Shown here one piece after another: positions 36,709 through 47,251 of a stretch of DNA of 64,000 bases. A program made the translations under genes and the position numbers. This DNA comes from Calycina herbarum (taxonomy: Eukaryota; Ascomycota; Leotiomycetes; Helotiales; Pezizellaceae), in NCBI GenBank assembly GCA_001414485.1, contig LLEY01000085.1:209009-273008 (forward strand), written 5' to 3'. Below the pieces are notes generated by a model. That model was not told the DNA's origin. It saw only the letters and a program-made list of their open reading frames with translations, and ran no database searches. Every line of letters starts with the position of its first letter. The stretch's first letter is position 1.

Positions 36709-37163
36709 CACGGTATATATAGTAAGTAGTCTAGACGGCGTTCTAATAAGATAAGGTATAATATCTAGGAAAGGAAAGTAACATAGGAGGAAATCAGTAA
36801 TATAGAAGGACATTAGGGATTTCAGGATCTCACTATTATAGTAATGTTAGAAGTCACGTGTAGTCATATAATATGATTGCCTACATCGCTCTAGTTGCCT
36901 TAATCGCGAGCGACGCGAGCAACGCGAGCGATGTAAGCAACGCACTTTAGAAACGAAGGTTCTATATAAGACTAGCACGTCTGCTATTAGATAGGAGCTT
37001 CGTGCTCAACTTTAGTTATTAATCTTATCATCTTGTTTAACATCTTTAATATAAGTAACGAGTTCACTTCTAAGTAAACAACCCGGCGCATTTATACTTC
37101 TTACCTATATACCAACCTTCGAGACTTAGTTATCTTTGTTTAGTTCGTTTGAGTTTCGTTACA
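36709..37163 (+). repeat. 3' LTR of chromovirus copy 4
   Basis: Starts TGTTATAAATCACGG and ends GTTACA. Relative to the 5' LTR it carries many CA-to-TA and TG-to-TA changes in U3. Confidence 0.92.
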
Positions 37164-40100
37164 AAGGGATTAATTATACGAATTCCTTTCTACTACTATC
37201 TAGACGTACTTCGAAGACGAACTATACACCAGAAGCTAATCTTCTAAATAGAACCGTACTACACTATTACAAACAAAGTCTAGGCCGGAATACTTAGATA
37301 AAACGCTAAGCAAGTGTTTTAAGGCTATACTATCCAAATTAGAAGAACTACGATATAGGCTTCTAGAGGATATATAAAGTAATAGTTAATTAACTAACAA
37401 GTTACTTATAGTATATAAGAAAGCACTAGAATACTAGAACGCGTGCTTAACCCTACTCTAGAATTCCTCTCTCTAGAGCACTATTACGCTCTTAAGAAGC
37501 TCTATTCGTAACTACGAAGTAAGCTACAAAACCACCGAGACTTTAATATCTCACTACTATAATTTAAACCCTGAGACCTTAATAACGGATCGTCACTTCT
37601 ATAAGTATAATAATAACCAAGGATAAGAATATAGACATAGTAAAAGCACTAAGTATTATATATATAATAAGGAAGGCCACCGATTCTAGAACTATACCTA
37701 GGAGGAACAGAATCGTTACTTTACTAAATAGTAAAAGGGTAATAAAACCAGCTTCTAAGGTAGAGATAGTGCCTTTATTAAGAAAGTATACTATATATAT
37801 ATTATAAATACAGAGTATACGAAGGAAGAGGATATAGTAGAAACTCTTTAAACAGTTGCTTTGTCTACTAACGACTATAACTCGGAAGATAAGGTTATCT
37901 ACTACTTAGTTACTTCTATAGGATAAATCGACAACTTAAGTGCTTAAACTCTTACTACTAACTTAATAAGCCTAGTATAAAAGCACTTATTATATAGATA
38001 TATCCTACTATTAATCCCTAGTATTACTTCTAAAAAGGATAGCTAGTTTACTAAAGAAGTGTTCACTTCTATAGCTAAAAATTACGTAGAGAATTACTTC
38101 TTTAGAGTTATAATTAATACTAGAGTAGTACGGAATTCGAGTATAGGATACGATTAATATCTCGCTTATACTAAACATATTAATAATATCCCGATTAACG
38201 AAAGTACTAAGAGACAGTTTAATATCCAGTTTAGCAAGGGCTTTACTCCTTCTCTTAGTTTAATTAACATTAGTATACTCGTAGGTTATACGGAATTCTA
38301 TATTATATAGTTAGATATACTGTTTATCCTATATATTAATAATATAGATAAGTTATATATCTCGCTAAATAACCTTAAAAACATCCTTATCTAGAAAGAC
38401 GACAAAGGAAGAGAAACTAGACGATTTAACGTTATAAGACGGTTTAGACATCTCTTCCTTCTTTAGAATAAGGCTATATATAATCTTATCTAGGAATCGC
38501 TATATTACTTATTAGAAGTCGATATCTACCGCCTATATAGACGGTTCGGCTATCCCTTAGTACTACGTTTACAACGTGTACTAGAGAAGGCTAGTTACGA
38601 TATCGATTAAGGCGTATTATAGCATCTTACGAAGTACTGTAAATACTACTAGAAGTATAGAAAGTTACCTAGCTAGTTTAAGTTTACACTCTATAATAAT
38701 ATCGAGTTTAATTATAATACTATTATAAACGTCTTCTTTTTAGAAGGAAGGGGAGTTCTATATATTATAGACTAAGCGACTTAGTACTAATCTAGAGAGT
38801 TTCTACCGGATATAAGTGTAAAGAGCGTATAAGAGATCCTCTAGAAGTGCTAGATAAACATCTACTTAGGACCCCTGGATTATATTACTATAGACAAAGG
38901 AAGGAACTTTGTTACTAAAGAGTTTAAGAGATATACTAGCTCGATAGGAATTAAGGTTAAGATAGTACCGGTTAAGGTATATAACTCTGTTAGTATAGTA
39001 GAACGATACTACGGACTAATTAAGCGTATATACTCGATTATTCAAGAATAATAGCTGGAACTCGTAAGGACTTTAGTACTATAAATAGTATTTAAAGCTA
39101 TTAATAATATAGTAGGACTAAATAGATTAGTTCCTACCTTACTAGTATACGGTGCTTATTCTCGTATAGCTAAGAGTAATACCCTATTATAGATAATATC
39201 CCAGAGATCTAAGATATATAAGAAAGCTACTAAGGAAGCTCGTAAGCTACTTGCTAAGCGACAAGTTAATAATGCCCTTTATATATAGAACGGTCTATTA
39301 TAGAATAGAATCAAGGACTTGCTACTTAATATAGAAGTCCTTATTTAGCGAGAACATAAGAAATTCTAGATAGGACCCTTTCTGCTATAAGGGATAGAGA
39401 ACGAGGACTATATTATATTACTACTAAGTAGACCTATAAGATTTAGATCTATAGTAGTAAAACCGTACTTTAAGGAAACCTATAAAACTCTCGAACTAGT
39501 ACTAGATATAACACTATAAGCTTACTAGTACTAGGAGGATAAGGAGGCTCTACCTCGCTTATAAAATCACGAACGAGATCCTCTAATTCGACCTCGAACT
39601 CGCTACTAACTTCAGCAGCTTCTGAAACAACAGGATATTTATATAGATCTACCGGAGCTATAACCGAGCCAAGGCCTTCTTTCAAAGTTAATATCAAGTC
39701 TAAGTTAAATTCAAAAGCGCGGACAAGGAAGACTACGAAAGTATCTAAGGCTATACTAGTCTTCTAATACCCTAATATAAGAGATTAACGTCGAGGCCTT
39801 AGATAACAATACTAAGGAATACGTAACTTTAACCGACATCGAGACCTTTATCTCCTCTATAGAAGACAACTACGATATTAAAGTATTTATAGCTAACAAT
39901 AGTATAATTTACGTCGAGTTATACTAAAAGGAAATCAGCAGTCTTATAGACTATAGCGTATTTAAGATAATCACCTAGGAAGAACTGCCTTTAGATACTA
40001 GGATCTTTAGATCCCGATTTGTCGATAATATTAAGCTTGAGAGCATAGTACTTGCTTTTGTAAAGTTAAGGCTAGTAATTCAAGTATATAATAATACTAG

Positions 40101-41534
40101 AAAGTTACTAGTACTTACTTAAGCTCCTACTATCCAAAGGGTTAGTTAAAGGATAATACTAGTACTAATAACTATCTTTCTAGAACTTTAAGTATAGAGT
40201 CGAGATATTACATAAGTATATACTTAATCCCTAATAAAACTAAATCGGAAGTTCTTCGTACGTCTGCTAAAGGGATATCTATAGTAGGAGGGTTTATTCT
40301 TTGAAGTAATTAAGCTCTTATATAGTATCCTAGAAGCTGGTAACCACTAGTTTATAACATACCAGAAGCACTATATAGACAAGCTTTCTATACTCTAATC
40401 CACCTTCGACCCCTGCCTCTTATATACTAAGGAAGCCAACTCTTTTAGTATAATAGGCCTTTAAACAGACGACACGCTTATACTTGTAAATGCCGCCTTT
40501 CTTACTAAAGAGGAACAAGTAATTAAGGAAGCCGGCTTCTCTTCTAAAGAAAGGGAACAGCTTACAGCGGATCATCTAATCAAGTTTAATAGAGGCTTGA
40601 TTACTAAGTATTAAGGTAGAATCACACTTTCCTAGGATTACGCTAAGAATTTAAACTTAGTATAAAAGTCGCTAGCCGTAACTGTCAACATCAAGGGATT
40701 ATCCTATACAGTGTCTACCAAGGATTAATACGTTGTATAACGTGCTCGAAGGGCATATCTTATAACTGTATCCCAGCTAGAAGCCGCTTTTAATCTATCC
40801 TACGTAGCTTAAATAACCGATCTATAAAAGGACGACATCACCCTCCTTAATAAACGAATCTAGTAGCAAATCGATAACGCTATAAGAGGCCTTATATATA
40901 TTAAATTAGATAAGAACTCGCTTAAGCTCTACGCCTTTACGGATAGTTCTTTTATAAACAACAAGGATTTATCGTTATAAATTAGATACGTAATCGTACT
41001 TATAGATAAGGACGACAACACTAATATTTTATACTAGTCATCTACTAAGTGTAAGCGGGTAACTCGTAGCGTTTTAGCCTCGGAATTATATACCATAAGC
41101 TCTGGTTTCAACGCCGCTGCTTCTATTAAGTTAACCCTAGAAAGCATTCTTTCCTTCAAAGTCCCTCTTGTTGTATGTACTAACTCGAAGTCCATTTACA
41201 AGTGTATAGCTAAACTAGGAACTACCAAAGAGAAGCGTTTAATAATTGACGTCATATACTTGAGGAAGGCATACGAGCTAAGGGAGATTAACGAGATTAA
41301 GTGGATAGACGGCAAAAGTAACCCTGCGAATGCTATAACAAAAAGGGACTGTTACAACGCCCTCCAGAGACTAATCGACACTAATAAGCTGGACGTAAAG
41401 CTTATAGAATGGGTAGAACGAAGCGGCGAGTAATCTGAGTCATAGAAATGAGTGCTGTAGCTGGTGAGAGAGGATGAGACGGATTTTTGATGATTTTTAG
41501 AGTACCACTTCCACCGACTTTGAAGAAGTGCTAG

Positions 41535-41727
41535 TGTCGGTATATGCACAAGTGGTTAGCACTTCCACGTGCCTTTTGCACTTCCACGTGCCTTCCTCGC
41601 TTAATGAGGAAGGCAGGTATTTAAGAACCGAGTACAGACTTCTTTCTTACTCGGTATGCATCAACGATAGTTATAAGAATATATACTCTTTTTACATCAA
41701 GCTATCGACCACCAAGTCGAACCAACA
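41535..41727 (+). repeat. 3' LTR of copia element
   Basis: Identical by eye to the 5' LTR except for one extra T in a T run near 41,690. Confidence 0.95.
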
Positions 41728-42132
41728 AATATACTATTTATAAGAACAGGAAAGAAGAGGCTTGTATCTCCTCTTATACTCTATAAACTTTATAAGATAA
41801 AAACAGATAATTTTATATCTATCTTAATTTTTATAAGGTCTTAACATAGCCTATTAACCTTATAGAGTAGTGAAATTTTTTTTAAGAAAAGAGGTTATTT
41901 TAAGAATTATTTATCTTTTAGTTTACATTTATTATTATACTTACTTTAAATTAATAAATTATATAGAAGAGAGATAATTAGATATAGCGCTTCTTTCTAG
42001 CTAGGCCTCGTCTCTTTTAGAGTACTTTTATTTTCTGTCTTCTAAAGAAAAGAGGGAGAAAGCCTTAATAATAAAAAAAGCTCGGATTACAAAAAAAGTA
42101 GGCAAATTCAAGCTTAACTCGCAACTCACTGT

Positions 42133-43077
42133 ATCATCAATTGCTTGCCGCCTATCTTGAGACCAATTTTAGGACCACTGCTGGCCGTTCGAGCAAAATA
42201 TTACCAGTCTCGTTGCCAAAGATTGTTATTGCCGCTCATCGAAGAACGGATATGCTTGTGGAAAGAGAGTAAAGAGGGAGACAACGTTCCGGTTTGTGAA
42301 TTCCACTTCTTCACTGATAGAAAGCTGAGAATGCGATAGAATGATTTCCTCCAGTGGATGCTACCAAGATGTGCCGACGCCGGACCAGAACAACTGGAAC
42401 CGAACAGAATAGCACTTCGACTCCTCGCCTCCAACACTATGTTCATCTTTGCGATGGCATATGTCTTCGGCCACTGTCTACTCGATCTATACGGAAGCCC
42501 GTCTAAGGGCGAATTCTTAGATGGTCTTGAAGCAGAATGCAAGCGTGTATCTTCCATCCACCATGGCTTATCAACCAAAAAAGCCGTTGATTCTCTCTAC
42601 CGCCTTGATTCCACCATGCGCGAATCAATGTGTCTCTCTGATACCTTCATTACCTCTCTCCCTCTAGATGTTGTCTCTGGAAACGTCAACCTCGGTAATG
42701 GAATGATCATTCCCCCAGGCGTGCGGATGGTATTTCCCACACAAGCAATGCATCTCGATCCTGACAATCATGAAAATCCCCTGACCTTCGATGCTTTCCG
42801 TTTTTCGCGGAAGTTCGAAGGTTTAGAGGAAGCAGATCCACGTCAAAATGAGAGAGAGCTAATCGTGACCCCAAACAAAGAATTTATGGTTTTTGGATAT
42901 GGAAGACATACTTGTCCTGGGCGATGGTTCGTTGCTCAGACAATTAAGCAAGCGTTTGCTTATATTGTTCTGAACTATGACGTCGAAATAGTTGGAAAGC
43001 TAGGAGAAAGAAAGGCCCTGCTGAACATGATGATGCCGCCAACCGATGCAAGGATACGTATTCGTCGAAAGGTGTAG
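42133..43077 (+). pseudogene. Second cytochrome P450, 5' truncated, ExxR arginine lost
   Basis: The reading frame enters directly from the MITE end (IINCLPPILRPILGPLLAV) and continues over a 48-nt intron (42,292-42,339) to a stop at 43,077. About the first 200 residues (membrane anchor, B-C region) are missing. The K-helix reads MRESMCLSD, where the second conserved residue of ExxR should be Arg (CGT) but is Cys (TGT). The haem loop FGYGRHTCPGRWF is intact. No canonical A-G-x-D/E-T-T I-helix motif is visible. It is therefore a dead P450, probably a tailoring oxygenase of the adjacent synthetase pathway before the transposon island destroyed it. Confidence 0.85.
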
Positions 43078-43770
43078 AGAAAGTCGTGACAATTTTGGCA
43101 TTGGGGATTTCAATATTCATGTTTCAGTATCTCACAAGTGGTAAAGAAGTACAAGGAATGAAAGAGCCAATTCTATCAGCGTATTCATTCCACCAAACAG
43201 TCTCTCTTTCAATTTTGGATTAATCTCCCAACTCTCTCCCTCCCATTAGACGAACGCGCTGTTTTGTTTAGAGCCCCATTGAAGAAAAAACGTGAGTCTT
43301 GTTCCCTGTCCATTTACAGTCTTATGCTCTCCAAAGGGTTCGTTCCAGGTTGTTGTGTTTTCTTGTAATTCTGTAATTCTTTCGATTCGCTTAGCTAGAC
43401 ACAAAAGCGGCGTGTAAGTAGTACCAATATCTCTGCATATCGAGACGTGTATCCTTGTAATTAATGATAGGCATTTCGAGCCCCTTTCTACTTAGCCATC
43501 TATACACTACCTGTCACCCTGTACATGTACGCTAACTATTTCGGTATAGAAAACAGGAAACAATCAATCCCACTGCTCACCGAAGGTGGCCGCGTAACAC
43601 CAAACCTGTTTGAACTGATGGGGGCGCATCTACGGCGATCAAAACATATTAGCTGTGCAAAGAACCTTCCTTAAACAGGGTAGTATACAGTTGATGACCT
43701 GCCAATATCTAAAATTGAAGTATCTCTTATCACATCTTTATCCGGAACCAACTGTTTCACGAGGCATAGC

Positions 43771-43915
43771 TACCAATAGGAGTTTGAAACAACAAGATGG
43801 ATTGCAATCCTCGTAGAATCTACGCCCTGCCCATATTGAGAGTTGATATCTCTCATGCCACAGCTTTATCCGGAAGGATTGTAATCCGTCTTGTTGATGC
43901 AAACTTCTAATGGTA
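43771..43915. repeat. Imperfect 41-nt inverted repeat with 63-nt loop
   Basis: Arms 43,771-43,811 and 43,875-43,915 pair as reverse complements (TACCAATAGGAGTTTG against TACCATTAGAAGTTTG). It could be a MITE relic or a hairpin. Confidence 0.75.
43812..43824. promoter_or_regulatory. CGTAGAATCTACG palindrome
   Basis: A perfect 6-1-6 palindrome, repeated with one changed centre base at 43,940-43,952. Candidate protein-binding site; its role is inference. Confidence 0.35.
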
Positions 43916-43939
43916 ACCATAAGTCATGAAGCAGTTGCT

Positions 43940-43952
43940 CGTAGAGTCTACG
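43940..43952. promoter_or_regulatory. CGTAGAGTCTACG palindrome
   Basis: Second copy of the palindrome, about 166 bases before the synthetase ATG. Confidence 0.35.
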
Positions 43953-44118
43953 CCTTTATCGTGCCTTAGTGATTCTGCTCGATATTCTTCAATCGTGGTT
44001 GAATATCAATAGGGAAAGGAAAAGGCTAGAGATGTGTCAGACAAGATTGTGAACGAAAACTGTTTGTTCTATTCTCCCAAAATCCCAGAGCATTGACAGA
44101 AAGTGTCCATCCACCACC

Positions 44119-46944
44119 ATGGGGTCACTTAATCCATCCACTGAGCCAGAATACACCTGCCTCCAGGATATCTTGTACCACCAGTCAAAGTCACAACCAC
44201 CGCAAAATATCATACTATACCCACTCGGAAATACCTCGACACCAAAAACGATTTCTTATAGCACATTATACGAACAAGCAAAAAGGAAAAGCTTCATTAT
44301 TCGGTCCCTCGATGGATTCCATGAGGGATGCCCGGTACTGCTTCATCTATCCAGTCACTGGGACAACATTCTTTGGTTCTGGACTGTTCTTCACGCGCAT
44401 GGTATTCCCGTTCTCTCAACACCCTTCAGCAATATCGACGAGCAACGTCACATGCACATAAAAGGGATATCAACACTTCTGGAGTCTCCAATCTGCATCA
44501 CCGCGGCGGAATCTCTGCATCTCTTCTCAGGAAGCCATTCCTTGCAAATCCATACCATCGAGTCCCTACTTGAAGAGAATGGCGCACCGGGTGTCACTGT
44601 CACATCCGAAAAACCAGATGCTCGGCAGTCAGACCTCCCGGCTATTCTCATGTTTACGTCCGGCGGCACTGAAAATGCCAAAGCCGTTCGTCTAACACAC
44701 AAGCAGGTGCTTGCTGCTTTGGCAGGCAAGGCGTCAATGCGTGCAACTGTTCGTACCTTGAATCAAACATTTCTCAACTGGATCGGGTTCGATCACGTGG
44801 CTATCCTGATGAAAATCCACCTTCAGGCAATGTTTCTTGGGTTTGATCAAGTCCATATTCACGCCAGTGATGTCATTTCGTCACCCAGAACCTTTCTAGA
44901 CCTTCTTACTCGCCATCACGTTTCTGTTTCGTTTGCTCCAAACTTTTTCCTGGCGAGATTGGTATCTTCGATCTCTGATGATGCTATGCTGGCTTGGGAC
45001 TTGTCCAACCTCGCTCTCCTGGTATCCGGGGGCGAGTCAAACGATGTCAACACTTGTATTGCGACATCTAAAGTTACTTGGAAAGTACGGAGCTCCTCAA
45101 AATGTCATTGTTGGTGCATTTGGAATGATGGAGACATGCGCTGGGACCATTTACCATCTTGAGTGTCCGGATTACGATATCAAAAATGGGCACACAGTGG
45201 CATCGCTGGGAAAATGCATTGAAGGAATCGAAATGCGTGTCACTGTCCCCAACGGCGATAGTAACAGTGACAGTGACGGCATAGAGATTCCAGACATAGC
45301 CTCACCCAACGTTCCTGGCAATCTCGACGTGCGTGGAGCTGTTGTGTTCGATAGCTATTACCGCAACACAGAGGCCATGGCTGAAGCCTTTACTTCTGAT
45401 GGTTGGTTTCGCACCGGAGATCAGGCAATCTGTTTTTGATGGGTCGCTTCAAAGGTGTTATTAATATCAACGGCGTTAAATTGGTCGCCGCGGACATACA
45501 GACAGCAATTGAGCAGGCTTTGGGTTCCCGTGTGGCCCGGATAGTAAGCTTTCCTTCCAGAACAGCCGATAACGAGCAGGTTACTGTTGCATACGTCCCT
45601 CATGAATGGCCGATGATGGCTGAGGATGTGACTGTAGTCGAAGACTTGATGGTTCAAGCATGCTTTCTCGCTACCACGTTACGCCCTTTCATATTCTCTC
45701 TCAAAGAACAGTCACTGTCACTACTTCTGGTCTCTGCTTTGGGGAAAATATCCCGAGCTAAGATGAAGTCTTTATTTGAAGCAGGGGTGTTTGACGAGGA
45801 TGTGAATTCGCACCACCAAACACTCAATGTGGTGGCTAGGTCTAAGCGAGAGAAAGGGGGACAACAACACGAACAGGCAATGAGCGAGACAGAAGCATTG
45901 CTTATCAACTACTTTGTGGAAACCGTTGGTATTTCGTCATGCAAGATTGATATTGATACCCCTGTTTTTCACATGGGGTTTACATCAATGGACCTGATCC
46001 GACTGAAACACCAAATCGAGGCTCGCTTAGCAACCAGCGTACCCCTCATCATATTGATAAAGCATCCCACAGCCCGTTTACTCGCTGCAGCTTTAACATC
46101 AGAGCACGAGCTCTCGAAACAATCAACTGAAGCCAATCCCAATGCTAGATATGACCCCATCGTTACATTCCGATCACAAGGCACAAAGACCCCGTTGTGG
46201 ATAGTACACCCTGGGATTGGCGAAGTTCTCGTCTTTTTCGGACTAGCCCATCACCTCTCCGATAACGACAGACCGATTTACGCGCTAAGGGCAAGGGGAT
46301 TCGAGACAGGAGAGACACGCTTCGACTCAATTAACGAGACCGTCGAGACATATGTAGCGGCGATCCGAAAAGGGCAACCAAGAGGACCTTACGCTCTTGC
46401 CGGTTACAGCTACGGTACCATGATAGCCTTTGAAATGGCAAAGAAGCTTGACCCTGATCGCGTTTCTTTTCTTGCCAGCTTCAATTTGCCGCCATATATC
46501 AAAACCAGGATGCGCGAGCTGAATTGGAACATGTGTCTTTCGCATCTCAGTCACTTTCTGGGTTTGATAACTGAAGAGGTTGCCGAAAGTCTCGAAGAAA
46601 GGGGGTTTCGTAATTTGTCGCGTGGTGTGGCGTTATCCAAGGTGTTAGCTGTAGTAGAGAGTGGGCGTATGAAGGAGCTAGGGCTCGCTGAGGATGGATT
46701 TTCTAGGTGGACGGATGTTGCTTACGGCTTGCAGAGTATGGCTGTTGACTATGACCCTGAGGGAATAGTGGACAACATTGATATTTTTCATGCTGTTCCT
46801 CTGAAGGTTGCAGCCGCGTCTCGACATGAATGGATACACGAGCATCTGAGTAAGTGGAGTGACTTTTGTCGGACGGAACCTAGATATCATGTTGTCGGGT
46901 TCGCACTCAAACTCAAGATTGCGTTAGCAGCAAGGGGAATTTGA
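44119..46944 (+). pseudogene. A-T-TE (NRPS-like) synthetase with two frameshifts and a defective thioesterase end
   Basis: About 940 codons without introns, in the adenylation-thiolation-thioesterase layout of fungal synthetases that activate and dimerise aryl 2-oxo acids (atromentin, terrequinone, microperfuranone and butyrolactone types). The adenylation core motifs are FTSGGTENAKAVRLTHK, GAFGMMETCAG, GWFRTGD, GRFKGVININGVKL and LGKISR. The carrier serine is in MGFTSMDLI (about residue 622) and the thioesterase nucleophile in GYSYG (about residue 763). The frame changes from 1 to 2 near 45,067-45,073 (one extra base) and back near 45,433-45,437 (one T missing from a T run). No intron can explain a one-base shift. 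Near 46,889-46,905 the family's segment with the catalytic His appears deleted in frame. The ATG at 44,119 has a CACC context. Sequencing error could explain the shifts but not the deletion. Confidence 0.88.
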
Positions 46945-47251
46945 CCATCATACTTTCTGTTTGTCCCAAAGGTTCAATTGTCTACCCAGAGTTTGCTAGC
47001 TCAAGCGTCGGGAATATTCCGAGAAGTGTTCGGTTAGCAATTTTTTCACAGGTTAATTTATGATAGAATTCTCCTAATCCAATTCGTTCAATTATCTACT
47101 TGAAAGCGTAATAAAGTGACGTGGAGCTTAGTGATTTTATTCATGCTATTCTCTCTTAAACATCGGGTAGTGCCTACTCACAGACCAAGCTCAGCAATTC
47201 TCTCCAATCTTCCCTCAACATATCGTCTATGACGAACAGATTTCAAATGTT
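46945..47251. other. Tail-to-tail intergenic region
   Basis: About 300 bases between converging genes; no feature seen. It marks the change from the degraded cluster to intact housekeeping genes. Confidence 0.5.

Larger units (their letters stand above)
30386..37163 (+). mobile_element. Complete Ty3/gypsy chromovirus (copy 4) nested in copia
   Basis: The element is 6,778 bp with LTRs at 30,386-30,850 and 36,709-37,163 and a perfect AAGGG target duplication (30,381-30,385; 37,164-37,168). The interior has gag (about 30,880-31,790) with a CX2CX4HX4C knuckle relic (about 31,705-31,750), protease (about 32,760), reverse transcriptase with Tyr-Leu-Asp-Asn (33,775-33,786), RNase H, integrase (34,800-35,500), chromodomain (35,870-36,020) and an antisense ORF relic before the 3' LTR. 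RIP-type stops are throughout. It is the best-preserved gypsy structure in the window. Confidence 0.93.
28536..41727 (+). mobile_element. Ty1/copia LTR retrotransposon interrupted by a gypsy element
   Basis: LTRs of 192 and 193 bp bound the element, and an AATAT target duplication flanks it (28,531-28,535 and 41,728-41,732). Gag-like coding begins at about 29,507. A degraded zinc-knuckle relic lies near 37,650-37,690. Downstream of it are integrase, reverse transcriptase with a QTDDTLIL active-site segment (about 40,455-40,478) and RNase H with FTDSSF (about 40,929). The frame ends at 41,431 near the 3' LTR. Removing the gypsy element leaves about 6.4 kb, normal for copia. Many TAG/TAA stops inactivate it, mostly near the gypsy insertion. 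Confidence 0.9.
28427..42131. mobile_element. TA-flanked MITE (about 0.5 kb) split by a nested copia/gypsy island
   Basis: The outermost 39 bases are perfect inverted repeats (CAGTGAGTTGCGAGTTAAGC at the left; its complement at the right end), flanked by TA at 28,425-28,426 and 42,132-42,133. Removing the copia element and one AATAT leaves about 508 bp without coding capacity, so this is a mariner/pogo-type non-autonomous element. Its left neighbour is the O-methyltransferase intron and its right neighbour is a P450 exon, so it now bridges two broken genes. Confidence 0.85.
43078..44118. promoter_or_regulatory. Intergenic region upstream of the A-T-TE synthetase with repeat complex
   Basis: No convincing gene. 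The last 400 bases hold a 41-nt inverted repeat, two copies of a TATCTC…CTTTATCCGGAA direct repeat (43,722-43,747 and 43,847-43,875) and two CGTAGA-N-TCTACG palindromes, all within about 230 bp of each other and 170-400 bp before the synthetase start. Confidence 0.5.

Noticed and set aside
45060..45440. Introns explaining the synthetase frame changes
   Set aside because: The protein pattern is continuous at both points and the shifts are a single base each.
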